Notes: generated by a model not told the origin, from the sequence alone. A DNA stretch of 64,000 nt from Peptoniphilus harei (GCF_900454685.1 NZ_UATM01000032.1:868001-932000); one strand, 5' to 3'; counted from the first letter of the stretch, positions 46,241-54,012 are shown. Translations and numbers: made by a program.

Positions 46241-46735
46241 AGCGCCCCAGCTTGTTGAAGTCTTATAAGGTCATAAACTTTGCCAATAAGCTAAACAGTT
46301 ATAAGATTGTAAGCAAAAAGTTCGGAGACGTTAAAAAAATTTCACTGTTCGAGCGAGCGAAGTGAAACGTAGCGAGTAGTTTGAAATTTTTAGTCGGAGG
46401 GCTTTTTGCGTATTAATGGGCCGAGCCCCTGCTAGGTCGTTGGGGGTGTTAAGGGGAGGTATGGAGGGGATAAGGGCGAATCGAAACGCCCTAAATCCCC
46501 TCCATAAGATAAATAGTAAAGCCCAGCTTTACAAAAATTTCTTAAAGAAAACTTCTTTAAGTCCCCTCAATAAGAAGAATCAAAACCTTAGGTTTTATGA
46601 AATTTTTTAAAGACAAAATCTCTTACATAAAAAAGATAAATAGAAGCCTTAGGCTTTATAAAACACCTCTTTAAAAGCGAAGCTTTTACCATAATTTTCA
46701 AAAGATTCTTTTCCTATTTTTCTATAAAGAAAATA
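46240..46735 (+). repeat. Composite repeat F (type 1 palindrome)
   Basis: GCCCCAGCTTGTTGAA, the GCAAAAAGTTCGGAGACGTT palindrome and the CCCCTGCTAGGTCGTTGGGGG core. The GC hairpin has outer TATGGAGGGGAT/ATCCCCTCCATA (46460-46471, 46495-46506), inner AGGGCG/CGCCCT and loop AATCGAAA. It ends with AAAACCTTAGGTTTT-type hairpins. Confidence 0.85.
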
Positions 46736-46750
46736 AGTTTAAACAAATGA

Positions 46751-46779
46751 TTGACAAGCCAAAACAAAAGTTCTATAAT
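46751..46779 (+). promoter_or_regulatory. Consensus sigma-A promoter of the sigma-amidase operon
   Basis: TTGACA at 46751-46756 and TATAAT at 46774-46779, spaced by 17 bases, 34 bases before the ATG. Confidence 0.85.
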
Positions 46780-46812
46780 ATTTTCAAGAATAAAAAAAAG
46801 GAGGAGTGGTAA

Positions 46813-47565
46813 ATGGAATTTTTTGAAAAGGAAGATGTGAAAGTTATTAGAGAAGATAATTTTAATAATGAAAAGAATATTGAAAGTGAAAGTTTAATTA
46901 ATGAAAGATTTGTGACTAGATCCAAGGACTCTAATTCTTTTGATAAGTTTAAGGAGAATGGAGATTCCAAAAGGCCTGGGCCTTTTGAAAAAACTTCTTA
47001 TGATGATTTTAACAGGGTCCTTAGGTCCGCCCTTGTCGGCGAAGAAAGAGCCAGGGCTAAGATTCTCCATATGCTAGACCCCCTCATTAGGTCTTCTATT
47101 AGGAAGTATTGCCCAGTTTATTCAGAGTTTGAGGATCTTTATTCTGATGGCAGGGTCATGGTCCTTGTTTGTCTCGATGATTTTGACGGGAAGAGGTCCT
47201 TCTTGAAGTACGTCAAGGAGTTTTTGAGATACACTTATCTTAATAATTATAAGTACCTGACTAATGTGGAGATGGATATTCACGATGATGATTCTGATGA
47301 GGAAGGCCAATCTATTTTGGATTCTCTCGATGCTGGTGTGGATATCGAGGGGGACTTTTTGGAGTCTGAGGAGTCAGCCCTGGTGAGGGCTGCCATGAAG
47401 TCTCTCACTCCAAGGCAGGAGACTGTTGTAAGGCTCTTTTATTATGAAAGGCTAGGTCTTAGTGAGATTGCAGATTTTCTTGGCATTTCTAAGTGGACTG
47501 TGGTAAACCTCAAGCGAACTGGTCTTGAGAATATGCGTAAATTTATTTTAAATTCTTATAAATAG
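46813..47565 (+). CDS. Sigma-70-family alternative RNA polymerase sigma factor
   Basis: A 250-residue protein. The first 80 residues are charged and variable. Region 2 begins near residue 85 (DPLIRSSIRKYC, EFEDLYSDGRVMVLVCLDDF, SFLKYVKEFLRYTYLN). Region 4 is at the C terminus (LTPRQETVVRLFYYERLGLS, EIADFLGISKWTVVNLKRTG). It resembles the small sigma factors of the UviA/TcdR and SigO-related groups that drive toxin, bacteriocin or cell-wall genes. AAAAGGAGGAGTGG precedes the start. It heads an operon with an amidase and three small proteins, which it may itself transcribe. Confidence 0.85.
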   Translation: MEFFEKEDVKVIREDNFNNEKNIESESLINERFVTRSKDSNSFDKFKENGDSKRPGPFEKTSYDDFNRVLRSALVGEERARAKILHMLDPLIRSSIRKYCPVYSEFEDLYSDGRVMVLVCLDDFDGKRSFLKYVKEFLRYTYLNNYKYLTNVEMDIHDDDSDEEGQSILDSLDAGVDIEGDFLESEESALVRAAMKSLTPRQETVVRLFYYERLGLSEIADFLGISKWTVVNLKRTGLENMRKFILNSYK

Positions 47566-47576
47566 GAGGTGATTTT

Positions 47577-48053
47577 ATGTTGATTGAAAAGAAACTCATT
47601 CGTTACAACTATATGAAGAGACAGGGTCAGGCAAGGCCAAGGTATATTGTGGTCCACGACACTGGCAATCCTAATGTAGGTGCTGATGCTATCGCTCACT
47701 ACAGGTACTTTAATGGTGGCAACAGGCAGGCTTCTGCTCATTATTTTGTGGATGACAAGAGGATTGTGGAGACTGTTGAGACTGCTAATGCTTCTTGGCA
47801 TTGTGGCGATGGTCATGGCAGGTATGGGATCACTAATTCTAATTCTATTGGGGTGGAGATCTGCATCAACAGGGACGGCAATTATGAGTCTGCTCTTGAG
47901 AATGCTAGAAAGATTGTTAGGTTTCTAATGGATTTTTATAATATTCCCCTTGACAGGGTGGTAAGGCACTTTGATGCTTCTCACAAGATTTGTCCCCGCT
48001 CTATGTCTGATAACAATTGGAAGAAGTGGTGGGAATTTAAGGCTTCTCTATAA
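47577..48053 (+). CDS. N-acetylmuramoyl-L-alanine amidase (Amidase_2, phage-lysin type)
   Basis: A 158-residue zinc amidase that cuts between MurNAc and the stem peptide. Zinc ligands appear as VVHDTGN (first His), RHFDASHKICP (second His and Cys), with NSIGVEICINRDG in between. There is no signal peptide and no wall-binding domain, as in phage endolysins that need a holin to leave the cell. It follows the sigma gene by 11 bases, with its own AGGAGGTGA. Confidence 0.93.
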   Translation: MLIEKKLIRYNYMKRQGQARPRYIVVHDTGNPNVGADAIAHYRYFNGGNRQASAHYFVDDKRIVETVETANASWHCGDGHGRYGITNSNSIGVEICINRDGNYESALENARKIVRFLMDFYNIPLDRVVRHFDASHKICPRSMSDNNWKKWWEFKASL

Positions 48054-48137
48054 TTTTTAAAATTTTTTAAAATAATTTCATTTTACCCTAGCAACTTTTC
48101 TTATTTTATTCTATATAGATAGTAGGAGGTGAAAATA

Positions 48138-48359
48138 ATGGCTGTTCAAGTTAAGGAATCTAAGCTAATGCTAAAGTCAGTTTTTACTGATGAGTCTTCT
48201 GGCAAGGCGAAGAAGAGAACTGTAACAATCAGTGGTATTAACTCTGAGGCTTCTAAGGATAATTTATATAAGCTTTCTGAAGACCTCAACCCTATTGTTG
48301 AAGGTGACTTTGCTACTTCTTCTCTAATTACAGAAGAGATTTTAGGAAAGGTTGAATAA
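48138..48359 (+). CDS. DUF1659-family small protein
   Basis: A 73-residue protein. The start at 48138 lies eight bases after AGGAGGT; a GTG at 48129 lies within that site. It has a beta-rich fold with TVTISGINSEASKDNLYKLS and a hydrophobic end, typical of DUF1659. This family is commonly encoded next to DUF2922 and YvrJ, as here. Function unknown. Confidence 0.8.
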   Translation: MAVQVKESKLMLKSVFTDESSGKAKKRTVTISGINSEASKDNLYKLSEDLNPIVEGDFATSSLITEEILGKVE

Positions 48360-48432
48360 GACTTGGTCTTGTTCTTGTAGTTATTGTTTTGTGAGATGCT
48401 GGAGCGTTTCACTGGTATGAAAGGAGAATTTT

Positions 48433-48651
48433 ATGAAGGAAACTAAATCACTTAGGATAAGTTTTACTGATGAAGGCGGAAAGCCTTGGACTTTAACTAT
48501 CTCAAATCCTCAAGAGGGTATTGTTGAGACTGATGTAAAGAGGGTAACTGATAATATCATAAACAACAAGTTAGTCTCAGGTAAGCTAGGTCTTATCAAG
48601 ACTTATAATGGGTCAGTGATAGTCACTAGAAAAGAAGAAGCTCTTCAATAA
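48433..48651 (+). CDS. DUF2922-family small protein
   Basis: A 72-residue protein with LRISFTDEGGKPWTLTISNP at the N terminus and KTYNGSVIVTRKEE at the end, the DUF2922 pattern. It looks like a distant relative of the DUF1659 neighbour. AAAGGAGAATTTT precedes the ATG. Function unknown. Confidence 0.8.
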   Translation: MKETKSLRISFTDEGGKPWTLTISNPQEGIVETDVKRVTDNIINNKLVSGKLGLIKTYNGSVIVTRKEEALQ

Positions 48652-48659
48652 GGTTTGTT

Positions 48660-48809
48660 ATGATGGAAGATTTAATAGCTAACATTTCAAACATTGGCTT
48701 TCCCATTGCCATCTCATGTTACCTCTTGGTGAGGTTGGAGAAAAAGATGGAGGAGCTAAAGGAAGTTATTGTGGACCTTTCCAAGGCCCTTGAGGATATT
48801 GGGAAGTAG
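48660..48809 (+). CDS. YvrJ-family small membrane protein, holin-like
   Basis: A 49-residue protein below most size cut-offs. It has one membrane helix (about residues 8-25, NIGFPIAISCYLLVRLEKKM) followed by a short amphipathic coiled coil (EELKEVIVDLSKALEDIG). This matches the YvrJ family, whose B. subtilis member lies beside the SigO/RsoA sigma genes. The size and layout are similar to UviB/BhlA-like holins, so it may let the amidase reach the wall. ATG 48660 or 48663 could be used. Confidence 0.75.
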   Translation: MMEDLIANISNIGFPIAISCYLLVRLEKKMEELKEVIVDLSKALEDIGK

Positions 48810-48949
48810 GGAAGGGATTCGAGTTTAAGAAACTCGAGGAAAGAGGTTTTTGGTTTATTTTGGAAAAATAATTTAAAACTCTGGAAAGAATTCTTTTATG
48901 GGTTCTTTTGTATTTTTGTTTTATTTTGAAAAAATAATTTAAAATTTTA

Positions 48950-49555
48950 TTTTTATTTTATGTAGGAATTTAGATCAAGCTTTGGCTTGGTTATTTTTTT
49001 GTCCTTTTTTATAAAAAGGGAGAAAAGTTTTTTCTTTAATAAGGTTTTTGTAAAGCCAAGCTTTACTATCCCTTTTCCGGAGGGGGTTAGGACCTTTCGA
49101 TTGGTCCTGCTTGTGCCGGATGGTACCCCCTCCGGGCCACCCCCAACACCTTCAACGACCTGGCAGGGGCCTTTGCCAACAACCCCGAGCGGCAGCCATC
49201 CTAAAAATTCAAAACTTGCTCGCTTCAAGTTGTTTCAAACAAAAACTAATAATCAATAGAGTTAGAAAGTCCTGACTCTATTTTTTATTTGCGAGCTTCG
49301 CGTGAACCTAATCAACTCAAAGTTCGCTTCGCTCCTTTTCGCTGTAAGGTTCATCGGTTGAGCAATAAATTGCTCAAGCACATTGAATTTTCTTAACGGC
49401 TGTCTTGCCTTATGGGGTTTTTCAACCTTAGTTCACGGTTTTACCCTTACATGACTTCAAACTTATGTTGAGTTACTTAACAAAACGTAATAATCTAATT
49501 TAACTTCCGAATTAAAAAAAGCTTAATCAGTAAAGAATTAAGCTTAATATTTTTA
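48950..49555 (-). repeat. Composite repeat G (type 2 palindrome)
   Basis: The GC hairpin stem is CCGGAGGGGGT/ACCCCCTCCGG with inner TAGGACC and GGTCCT halves around TTTCGATT, the same alternative sequence as in copy A. The CAACGACCTGGCAGGGG core, a type 2 palindrome (CCCCGAGCGGCAGCC and GGCTGTCTTGCCTTATGGGG arms) and a terminal AAGCTTAATC/GAATTAAGCTT hairpin follow. About 130 bases before it (48810-48949) show only a CGAGTT/AACTCG hairpin. Confidence 0.82.
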
Positions 49556-49648
49556 TAAGTTTTTATTCAATTGTGAGCTTTGCAACTGTGATTCCACTTA
49601 TAGAAATTTAAAACTTTAGGCTTTAGAAAGACTTCTTAAAATAAATCT

Positions 49649-50026
49649 TTACAATAACCTTTCTTTTACAAACTTTTTAAACTCTTCTTTTCCCATATCT
49701 CCACTAGCTACCTTAAGTCCGATTTCAATAACATCCTTATTGCTCAAACTATGTTGAATTTCATTGATTTCTAATAAGTACAAAAGCACCATAACTCCAA
49801 TTCTTTTATTCCCATCGATAAAACAATGATTTTCTATAAGTGAATATGAAACCTGAATTATCTTATCTAATGTAGACGGATAAAGCTCCACTTCATCATA
49901 AGTTTGGAACACACTCTCGACAGAAGATTTAAGTAAGTTCATTTCCCTTATTCCATAAGATCCACCATAGAGAAATATACTTTTTTCTTGAAGTTTTATA
50001 ACTTCATCTACATTAATATAAATCAT
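49649..50026 (-). CDS. Doc-type toxin (Fic/Doc family)
   Basis: A 125-residue Fic-fold kinase of the Doc type, which inactivates EF-Tu by phosphorylation. The HxFxDGNKR motif is HCFIDGNKR at residues 67-75, and YGIREMNLLKSSVESVFQTY is the usual N-terminal segment. It starts within the stop of the antitoxin gene (four-base overlap). It could produce growth arrest unless paired with its antitoxin. Confidence 0.92.
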   Translation of the reverse strand: MIYINVDEVIKLQEKSIFLYGGSYGIREMNLLKSSVESVFQTYDEVELYPSTLDKIIQVSYSLIENHCFIDGNKRIGVMVLLYLLEINEIQHSLSNKDVIEIGLKVASGDMGKEEFKKFVKERLL

Positions 50027-50274
50027 TTTGCCAATTCCTTAAAAGCTTCATCATATTTAGTCATAATGCTATCCGCAATTTCATCTAAACTTTTTGAAGC
50101 TCCTAAATCGGTTTGATTCAAAGTTAGATTTAAAGGTAAGGCTTGGTCTCTCACAGATTGTTTAATAAACATATTAATTGCTGAAGAAACATTTAAACCC
50201 AATTGGGAAACCAAATCGTTAAAAGAATCCTTATCCTTATTATCAATACTAATAGTTAAATTTACTTTAGACAT
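50023..50274 (-). CDS. RelB/DinJ-type ribbon-helix-helix antitoxin
   Basis: An 83-residue protein. Residues 1-45 form a ribbon-helix-helix (VNLTISIDNKDKDSFNDLVS, then QLGLNVSSAINMFIKQSVRD), the DinJ pattern. The C terminus (SLDEIADSIMTKYDEAFKEL) should wrap the toxin. It is coupled to a Doc toxin instead of the usual YafQ/RelE toxin. Confidence 0.88.
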   Translation of the reverse strand: MSKVNLTISIDNKDKDSFNDLVSQLGLNVSSAINMFIKQSVRDQALPLNLTLNQTDLGASKSLDEIADSIMTKYDEAFKELAK

Positions 50275-50339
50275 AACATCAGCTCCTTAAGGTAATTATA
50301 CTTATATTACACATATTTTTCAATGTAATATAATAAAAA

Positions 50340-50830
50340 AAGAAACTTAATAAATTTTATCAAGCTTCTTCTTTTTATAATTTTCTATTTAGTTATGAGC
50401 TTGGCAATTGTGCCCCAGCTTGTTGAAATGTTATACGGTCTTAATGTTTGCCAATAAGCGAAATAGTTATAAGTTAGTAAGCAATAAGTTCGGAGAAGTT
50501 AAAAAAATTTCACTGTTCGGACAAAGGTCGCGAGTGAGTTGACATGACCTAACCCAATTTGTGAAGCAAATTGCTGGTAGGTCAGTTCGCAAATTGGAGC
50601 TTGCGACAATTTGTGTTCCTATATTTAATAGTCGGAGGGCTTTTTGCGTATTAGTGGGTCGGGCCCCTGCCAGGACGATGGGATAGGGGGGAGGTTTAAG
50701 GATCAGGGGCCTCGCCTGCCCCTGGCTCCCCCTCCTTATAAAGAATATAAAAGCGTCAGCTTTTAAAAACTTTTATATTGATTTCCTAAACCCCCTCCGG
50801 ATAAAGAATAGTAAAGCTTGGCTTTACAAA
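50340..50830 (+). repeat. Composite repeat H (type 1 with internal insert)
   Basis: AAGCTTCTTC-type hairpin half with Ts, an 18-bp-like unit, GCCCCAGCTTGTTGAA, then GCAATAAGTTCGGAGAAGTT. An insert shared with copy E (AATTTGTGAAGCAAATTGC hairpin) precedes AGTCGGAGGGCTTTTTGC. The core differs (CCCCTGCCAGGACGATGGG), and the GC hairpin has outer TAAGGA/TCCTTA and inner CAGGGGC/GCCCCTG. Confidence 0.8.
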
Positions 50831-50880
50831 AACCTTATTAAATAAATCCTTTTATCAAAAAATTCTTAAAGAAATTTTCT

Positions 50881-51966
50881 TTAGTTCATTGGTACTACTT
50901 TTAACTCTTTAGAGACTTTATTAAGCACCTCGCACCCATCTTCTGTTATCAAGACTAAATCTTCTATCCTAACTCCAATTCCTTCTTCTAATAGATAAAT
51001 CCCTGGTTCTATGGAGAAGATTTGTCCTACTTCTATGAGGCTATCGTTTACTGATGAGACGTCGCCTTCTTCATGGCATTCTAGTCCTATGGAGTGGCCT
51101 GTCCTGTGAGTAAAGTATTTGCCATAGCCTTTTTCTTCTATATAAGATCTTGCGGCCTTGTCCACGTCTGACATCTTGTTGCCAGGCTTTGCTGCTGCAA
51201 TTCCTCTAAGGTTGGCTTCTTTTACTATTTCATATATTTCTCTGGCACGGTCACTTACCTCTCCAATGAAAACTGTACGCGTCATGTCTGATGCGTAATT
51301 TTTATAGATTCCTCCAATGTCAAGGACTACACAATCACCGACTTTTCCCTTAGTCTTGTCTGTGGAGTGGTGGGGGTCTGCTGCTGATCTTCCGTAGGCT
51401 GTGATTGGTTCAAAGGAAACTTCTTCTACTCCGTTAGCCTTGTAGATTTCCTTTAACTTTTGGGAAAGTTCCTTTTCGCTTAGGCCCTTCACCACCCAAG
51501 GGATAAGTTCTTCCATGACCTTGTCGTTGATGGCAGAGGATTCACGCATCAATTGTTTTTCTTCCTCGTCCTTAATTCTCCTCACATGGTCAACTATTGT
51601 TGATCCATTTACATATTTTTTGTCTGGGAAGATCTCTTGTAATCTTAGTAGGAACTTTGCAGACCAAAATTTGTCGATTCCTATAAGTTCGTCATCTTTT
51701 ATAAACTTGGAAAGTTTTTCGATTCCGTCTTCTATGTCGTTGTAACAAATAAAGTCCACGCCAGCCTCTTCTTCTTGAGGGAAGAGCTCGTTGATAAGGA
51801 GTTTTACGTCCCCATCCCTGTGGATGTAGAGGGCAAGGGCTCTTTCGCCTGGCTCAATCATCTTGTCTAGGAGATAAAAAATTGCGTAGGGATCTGAGAT
51901 TATCATGTGGTGAAGATTTTCTTCTTCCATTTTATTTATAAGTCTATAAATTCTATTCTTGTGCAT
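50881..51966 (-). CDS. M24-family Xaa-Pro peptidase
   Basis: A 361-residue metallopeptidase with a creatinase-like N-terminal domain (1-130) and a pita-bread catalytic domain. Metal ligands are DIGGIYKNYASDMTRTV (two Asp), HRTGHSIGLECHEE (His), EPGIYLL (Glu) and RIEDLVL (Glu). It releases or cleaves proline-linked residues. The start at 51966 follows AAGGAGTACACT; a longer frame has no ribosome binding site. It stands alone between repeats H and I in inverted orientation. Confidence 0.93.
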   Translation of the reverse strand: MHKNRIYRLINKMEEENLHHMIISDPYAIFYLLDKMIEPGERALALYIHRDGDVKLLINELFPQEEEAGVDFICYNDIEDGIEKLSKFIKDDELIGIDKFWSAKFLLRLQEIFPDKKYVNGSTIVDHVRRIKDEEEKQLMRESSAINDKVMEELIPWVVKGLSEKELSQKLKEIYKANGVEEVSFEPITAYGRSAADPHHSTDKTKGKVGDCVVLDIGGIYKNYASDMTRTVFIGEVSDRAREIYEIVKEANLRGIAAAKPGNKMSDVDKAARSYIEEKGYGKYFTHRTGHSIGLECHEEGDVSSVNDSLIEVGQIFSIEPGIYLLEEGIGVRIEDLVLITEDGCEVLNKVSKELKVVPMN

Positions 51967-52029
51967 AGTGTACTCCTTTTTCTTTTTTTTAAAATATATC
52001 ACAAATTTCTCCATATGACTATGGGGAAA

Positions 52030-52400
52030 AGAATTAGTCTTTAAGAATCTAATAAAAGATTTAATCTTTAGAATCTTTTTCTAAAACCTAAGGTTTTAAG
52101 TTTCTATAAGGAGGGGGTGCAAGGGGCGGGCGAGGCCCCTTTCCCCCTCCTTAAACCTCCCCCCTATCCCCTCGTCCTGGCAGGGGCCTAAACCATTAAT
52201 ACGCAAAAAGTCCTCCGACTAAAAATTTCAAACTCGCTTCGCTCAAACAGTGAAATTTTTTTAACGTCTCCGAACTTTTTGCTTACTAACTTATAACTAT
52301 TTAGCTTATTGGCAAAATTTACAACCCTATTAGACTTTAACAAGCTGGGGCACTCGATCAGCTCACGGCTTAAACCAAAAGTTAAATTTTGTAGTGAAGT
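52030..52400 (-). repeat. Composite repeat I (type 1 palindrome)
   Basis: The GC hairpin on the minus strand has outer TAAGGAGGGGG/CCCCCTCCTTA and inner AAGGGGC/GCCCCTT. The core is the variant CCCCTGCCAGGACGAGGGG, as in copy H. The palindrome arms and CAAGCTGGGGC end match copies B and F. Confidence 0.85.
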
Positions 52401-52409
52401 TGTGAAAAG

Positions 52410-52565
52410 TTATCACCCTACAACTAATTATCAAGTCATAATTTCTTAAGAAGTCATAAAAAAATACAAGCTCACATTTAATCCTTAAGTCATAGTTTGT
52501 CACGAAGTTATAAAAAAATACAAGGTCACAATTAAATAGAAATTTATAAAAAGATAAAGCTTAAC
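52410..52565. repeat. Degenerate 18-bp tandem array between repeats I and J
   Basis: Eight units, nearly all exactly 18 bases, for example CTACAACTAATTATCAAG, TCATAATTTCTTAAGAAG, TCATAAAAAAATACAAGC and TTATAAAAAAATACAAGG. Confidence 0.78.
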
Positions 52566-53220
52566 ATTTTATTGTTTAAGTTTTTTTAATGAAAGATTTA
52601 TTAAGATTGTTATGTTTTGTTAAGTAACTTTACATAAGTTTAAAACCATGTAGAGGTAAAACCGTAAACATAAGGAGAAGAACCCCGAAAGGCAAGACAG
52701 CCGTCAAAAAATTCAATGTGCTTGAGCAATTTATTGCTCAGTCGATGAACCTTACAAGGAAAAGGAGCGTAGCGAACTTTGAGTTGATTAGGTTCACGCG
52801 AAGCTCGCAAATAAAAAAAGAGTCAGGTGGTTTCGACTCTATTGATTATTAGTTTTTTGCTTGAAACAATTTGAAGCGAGCAAGTTTTGAATTTTTAGGA
52901 TGGCTGCCGATCGGGGTTGTAGGCAAAGGCCCCTGCCAGGTCGTTGGGGGTGTTCAGGGGAGGTTTGGAGGGGATGCCACGCAGGCACAGGTAAGGGCGA
53001 TCTAATAAGCCACTCGTGCCCGAATGGGTATAAATCCCCTCCAATATGAAACCGTAAAGCTCTGCTTTACAAAAGTTTTTTTAAAAGATGAAATCTTTAT
53101 AAAGCAATCTAAAGCTTTAGTTTTTAAAGACGAAGTCTCTACTTATAAGCTTCACGATGCCCCTAAGCCCCTCCAATAAGACATATAAAAGCGTCAGCTT
53201 TTAAAAACTTTTTTTTAAGA
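52560..53220 (+). repeat. Composite repeat J (type 2 palindrome)
   Basis: A GCTTAACATTTTATTGTTTAAG-type hairpin region with Ts, the GTTAAGTAACTTTACATAAG segment, and a type 2 palindrome (ACCCCGAAAGGCAAGACAGC arm and GGCTGCCGATCGGGGTTG arm). The CCCCTGCCAGGTCGTTGGGGG core and a long GC hairpin TTGGAGGGGAT/ATCCCCTCCAA follow, with small AAAGC/GCTTT hairpins up to the IS element. Confidence 0.83.
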
Positions 53221-53347
53221 TTTTACAATTTTATAAAAATAAAAAAATCTGTAGTTTCCTACAGATTTTTCTCATTGTACGCTTTAGTATGAATAAACCA
53301 CCAGCTATGCTGGTGGTAGGAAAATAAGCTTTAGCTTCAAGCAAAAA

Positions 53348-53404
53348 ACCTCCCGTGATAAACTATTAATGTTACTGGCAGTAGCATAAATAGAAAAGGG
53401 AGGT
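53348..53404 (+). promoter_or_regulatory. Ribosome-binding-site sequestering stem of tnpA
   Basis: ACCTCCC (53348-53354) is complementary to the Shine-Dalgarno GGGAGGT (53398-53404). Pairing would hide the site, as is known for IS200 tnpA mRNA. The related element at 62.5 kb keeps the same pairing. Confidence 0.7.
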
Positions 53405-53412
53405 ATCCTAAA

Positions 53413-53886
53413 ATGGATAAAAATAGTTTATCACATACATCATGGAATTGTAAGTATCACGTAGTATTTGCTCCAAAATACAGAAGGCAATTAATATATG
53501 GAAGATTAAAACAAGATATAGGAAAAATATTAAGAGATTTATGTGATAGAAAAGGAATAAATATAATAGAAGCGGAATGCTGTCCAGACCATATCCATAT
53601 GTTGTTGGAAATTCCACCAAAATACAGCATATCTCAAACGATGGGATATTTAAAAGGAAAAAGCAGTCTAATAATATTTGATAGGCATGCAAACTTAAAA
53701 TATAAATATGGAAATAGACATTTTTGGTGCAGAGGATACTATGTAGACACAGCAGGAAAGAATGTGAAAAAGATACAAGAATATATAAAAAATCAATTAA
53801 AAGAAGATTACATGGCAGATCAAATAAGCATTAAAGAATTTGTTGACCCGTTTACGGGTGAGCAAGTAAACAAAAGCAAAAAATAA
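53413..53886 (+). CDS. tnpA: IS200/IS605-family Y1 transposase TnpA
   Basis: A 157-residue HUH single-strand transposase. It has the SWNCKYHVVFAPKYRR start, the HUH motif HIHMLLEIPP, and the catalytic Tyr within RGYYVDTAGKN-x-EYIKNQ. It cuts and joins hairpin-flanked single-stranded DNA as a dimer. No TnpB or IscB gene accompanies it. GGGAGGT precedes the start but can be masked by the leader. Confidence 0.95.
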   Translation: MDKNSLSHTSWNCKYHVVFAPKYRRQLIYGRLKQDIGKILRDLCDRKGINIIEAECCPDHIHMLLEIPPKYSISQTMGYLKGKSSLIIFDRHANLKYKYGNRHFWCRGYYVDTAGKNVKKIQEYIKNQLKEDYMADQISIKEFVDPFTGEQVNKSKK

Positions 53887-54012
53887 GGTGCTTTAGCACC
53901 AGCTGTGAAAATTGGTGCACGAGAAAGAAAGTTCGAAGCATGGAATGCTGCCGGTAACAGCCCCTTATAGGGGCAAAACAAACCACCGGCTCAGCCGGTG
54001 GTTATGATTTTT

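Larger units (their letters stand above)
53297..54003 (+). mobile_element. IS200/IS605-family insertion sequence, intact
   Basis: The left hairpin is ACCACCAGC/GCTGGTGGT (53297-53317), the right hairpin AACCACCGGC/GCCGGTGGTT (53981-54003). A single Y1 transposase gene lies between. There are no inverted terminal repeats of the DDE type, as expected for a single-strand transposon. Exact cleavage points cannot be set from the sequence alone. Confidence 0.8.

Noticed and set aside
46416..46610. Open frame MGRAPARSLGVLRGGMEGIR and similar frames in copies A, B and G
   Set aside because: They translate the structured repeat core, lack ribosome binding sites, and differ by indels between copies. 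They are better explained as non-coding.
48054..48128. Definite promoter for the adjacent alternative sigma factor
   Set aside because: A TTTACCC motif with a T-rich spacer is suggestive, but one instance cannot define a consensus.
52560..53220. rRNA fragment or group II intron in the GC-rich repeat
   Set aside because: I could not match the core to rRNA helices, and no intron domain V or reverse transcriptase is present.
35590..53220. Integron with attC sites
   Set aside because: No integrase gene is in view and the repeats are much longer than attC, without its core GTT-R' and R'' boxes.
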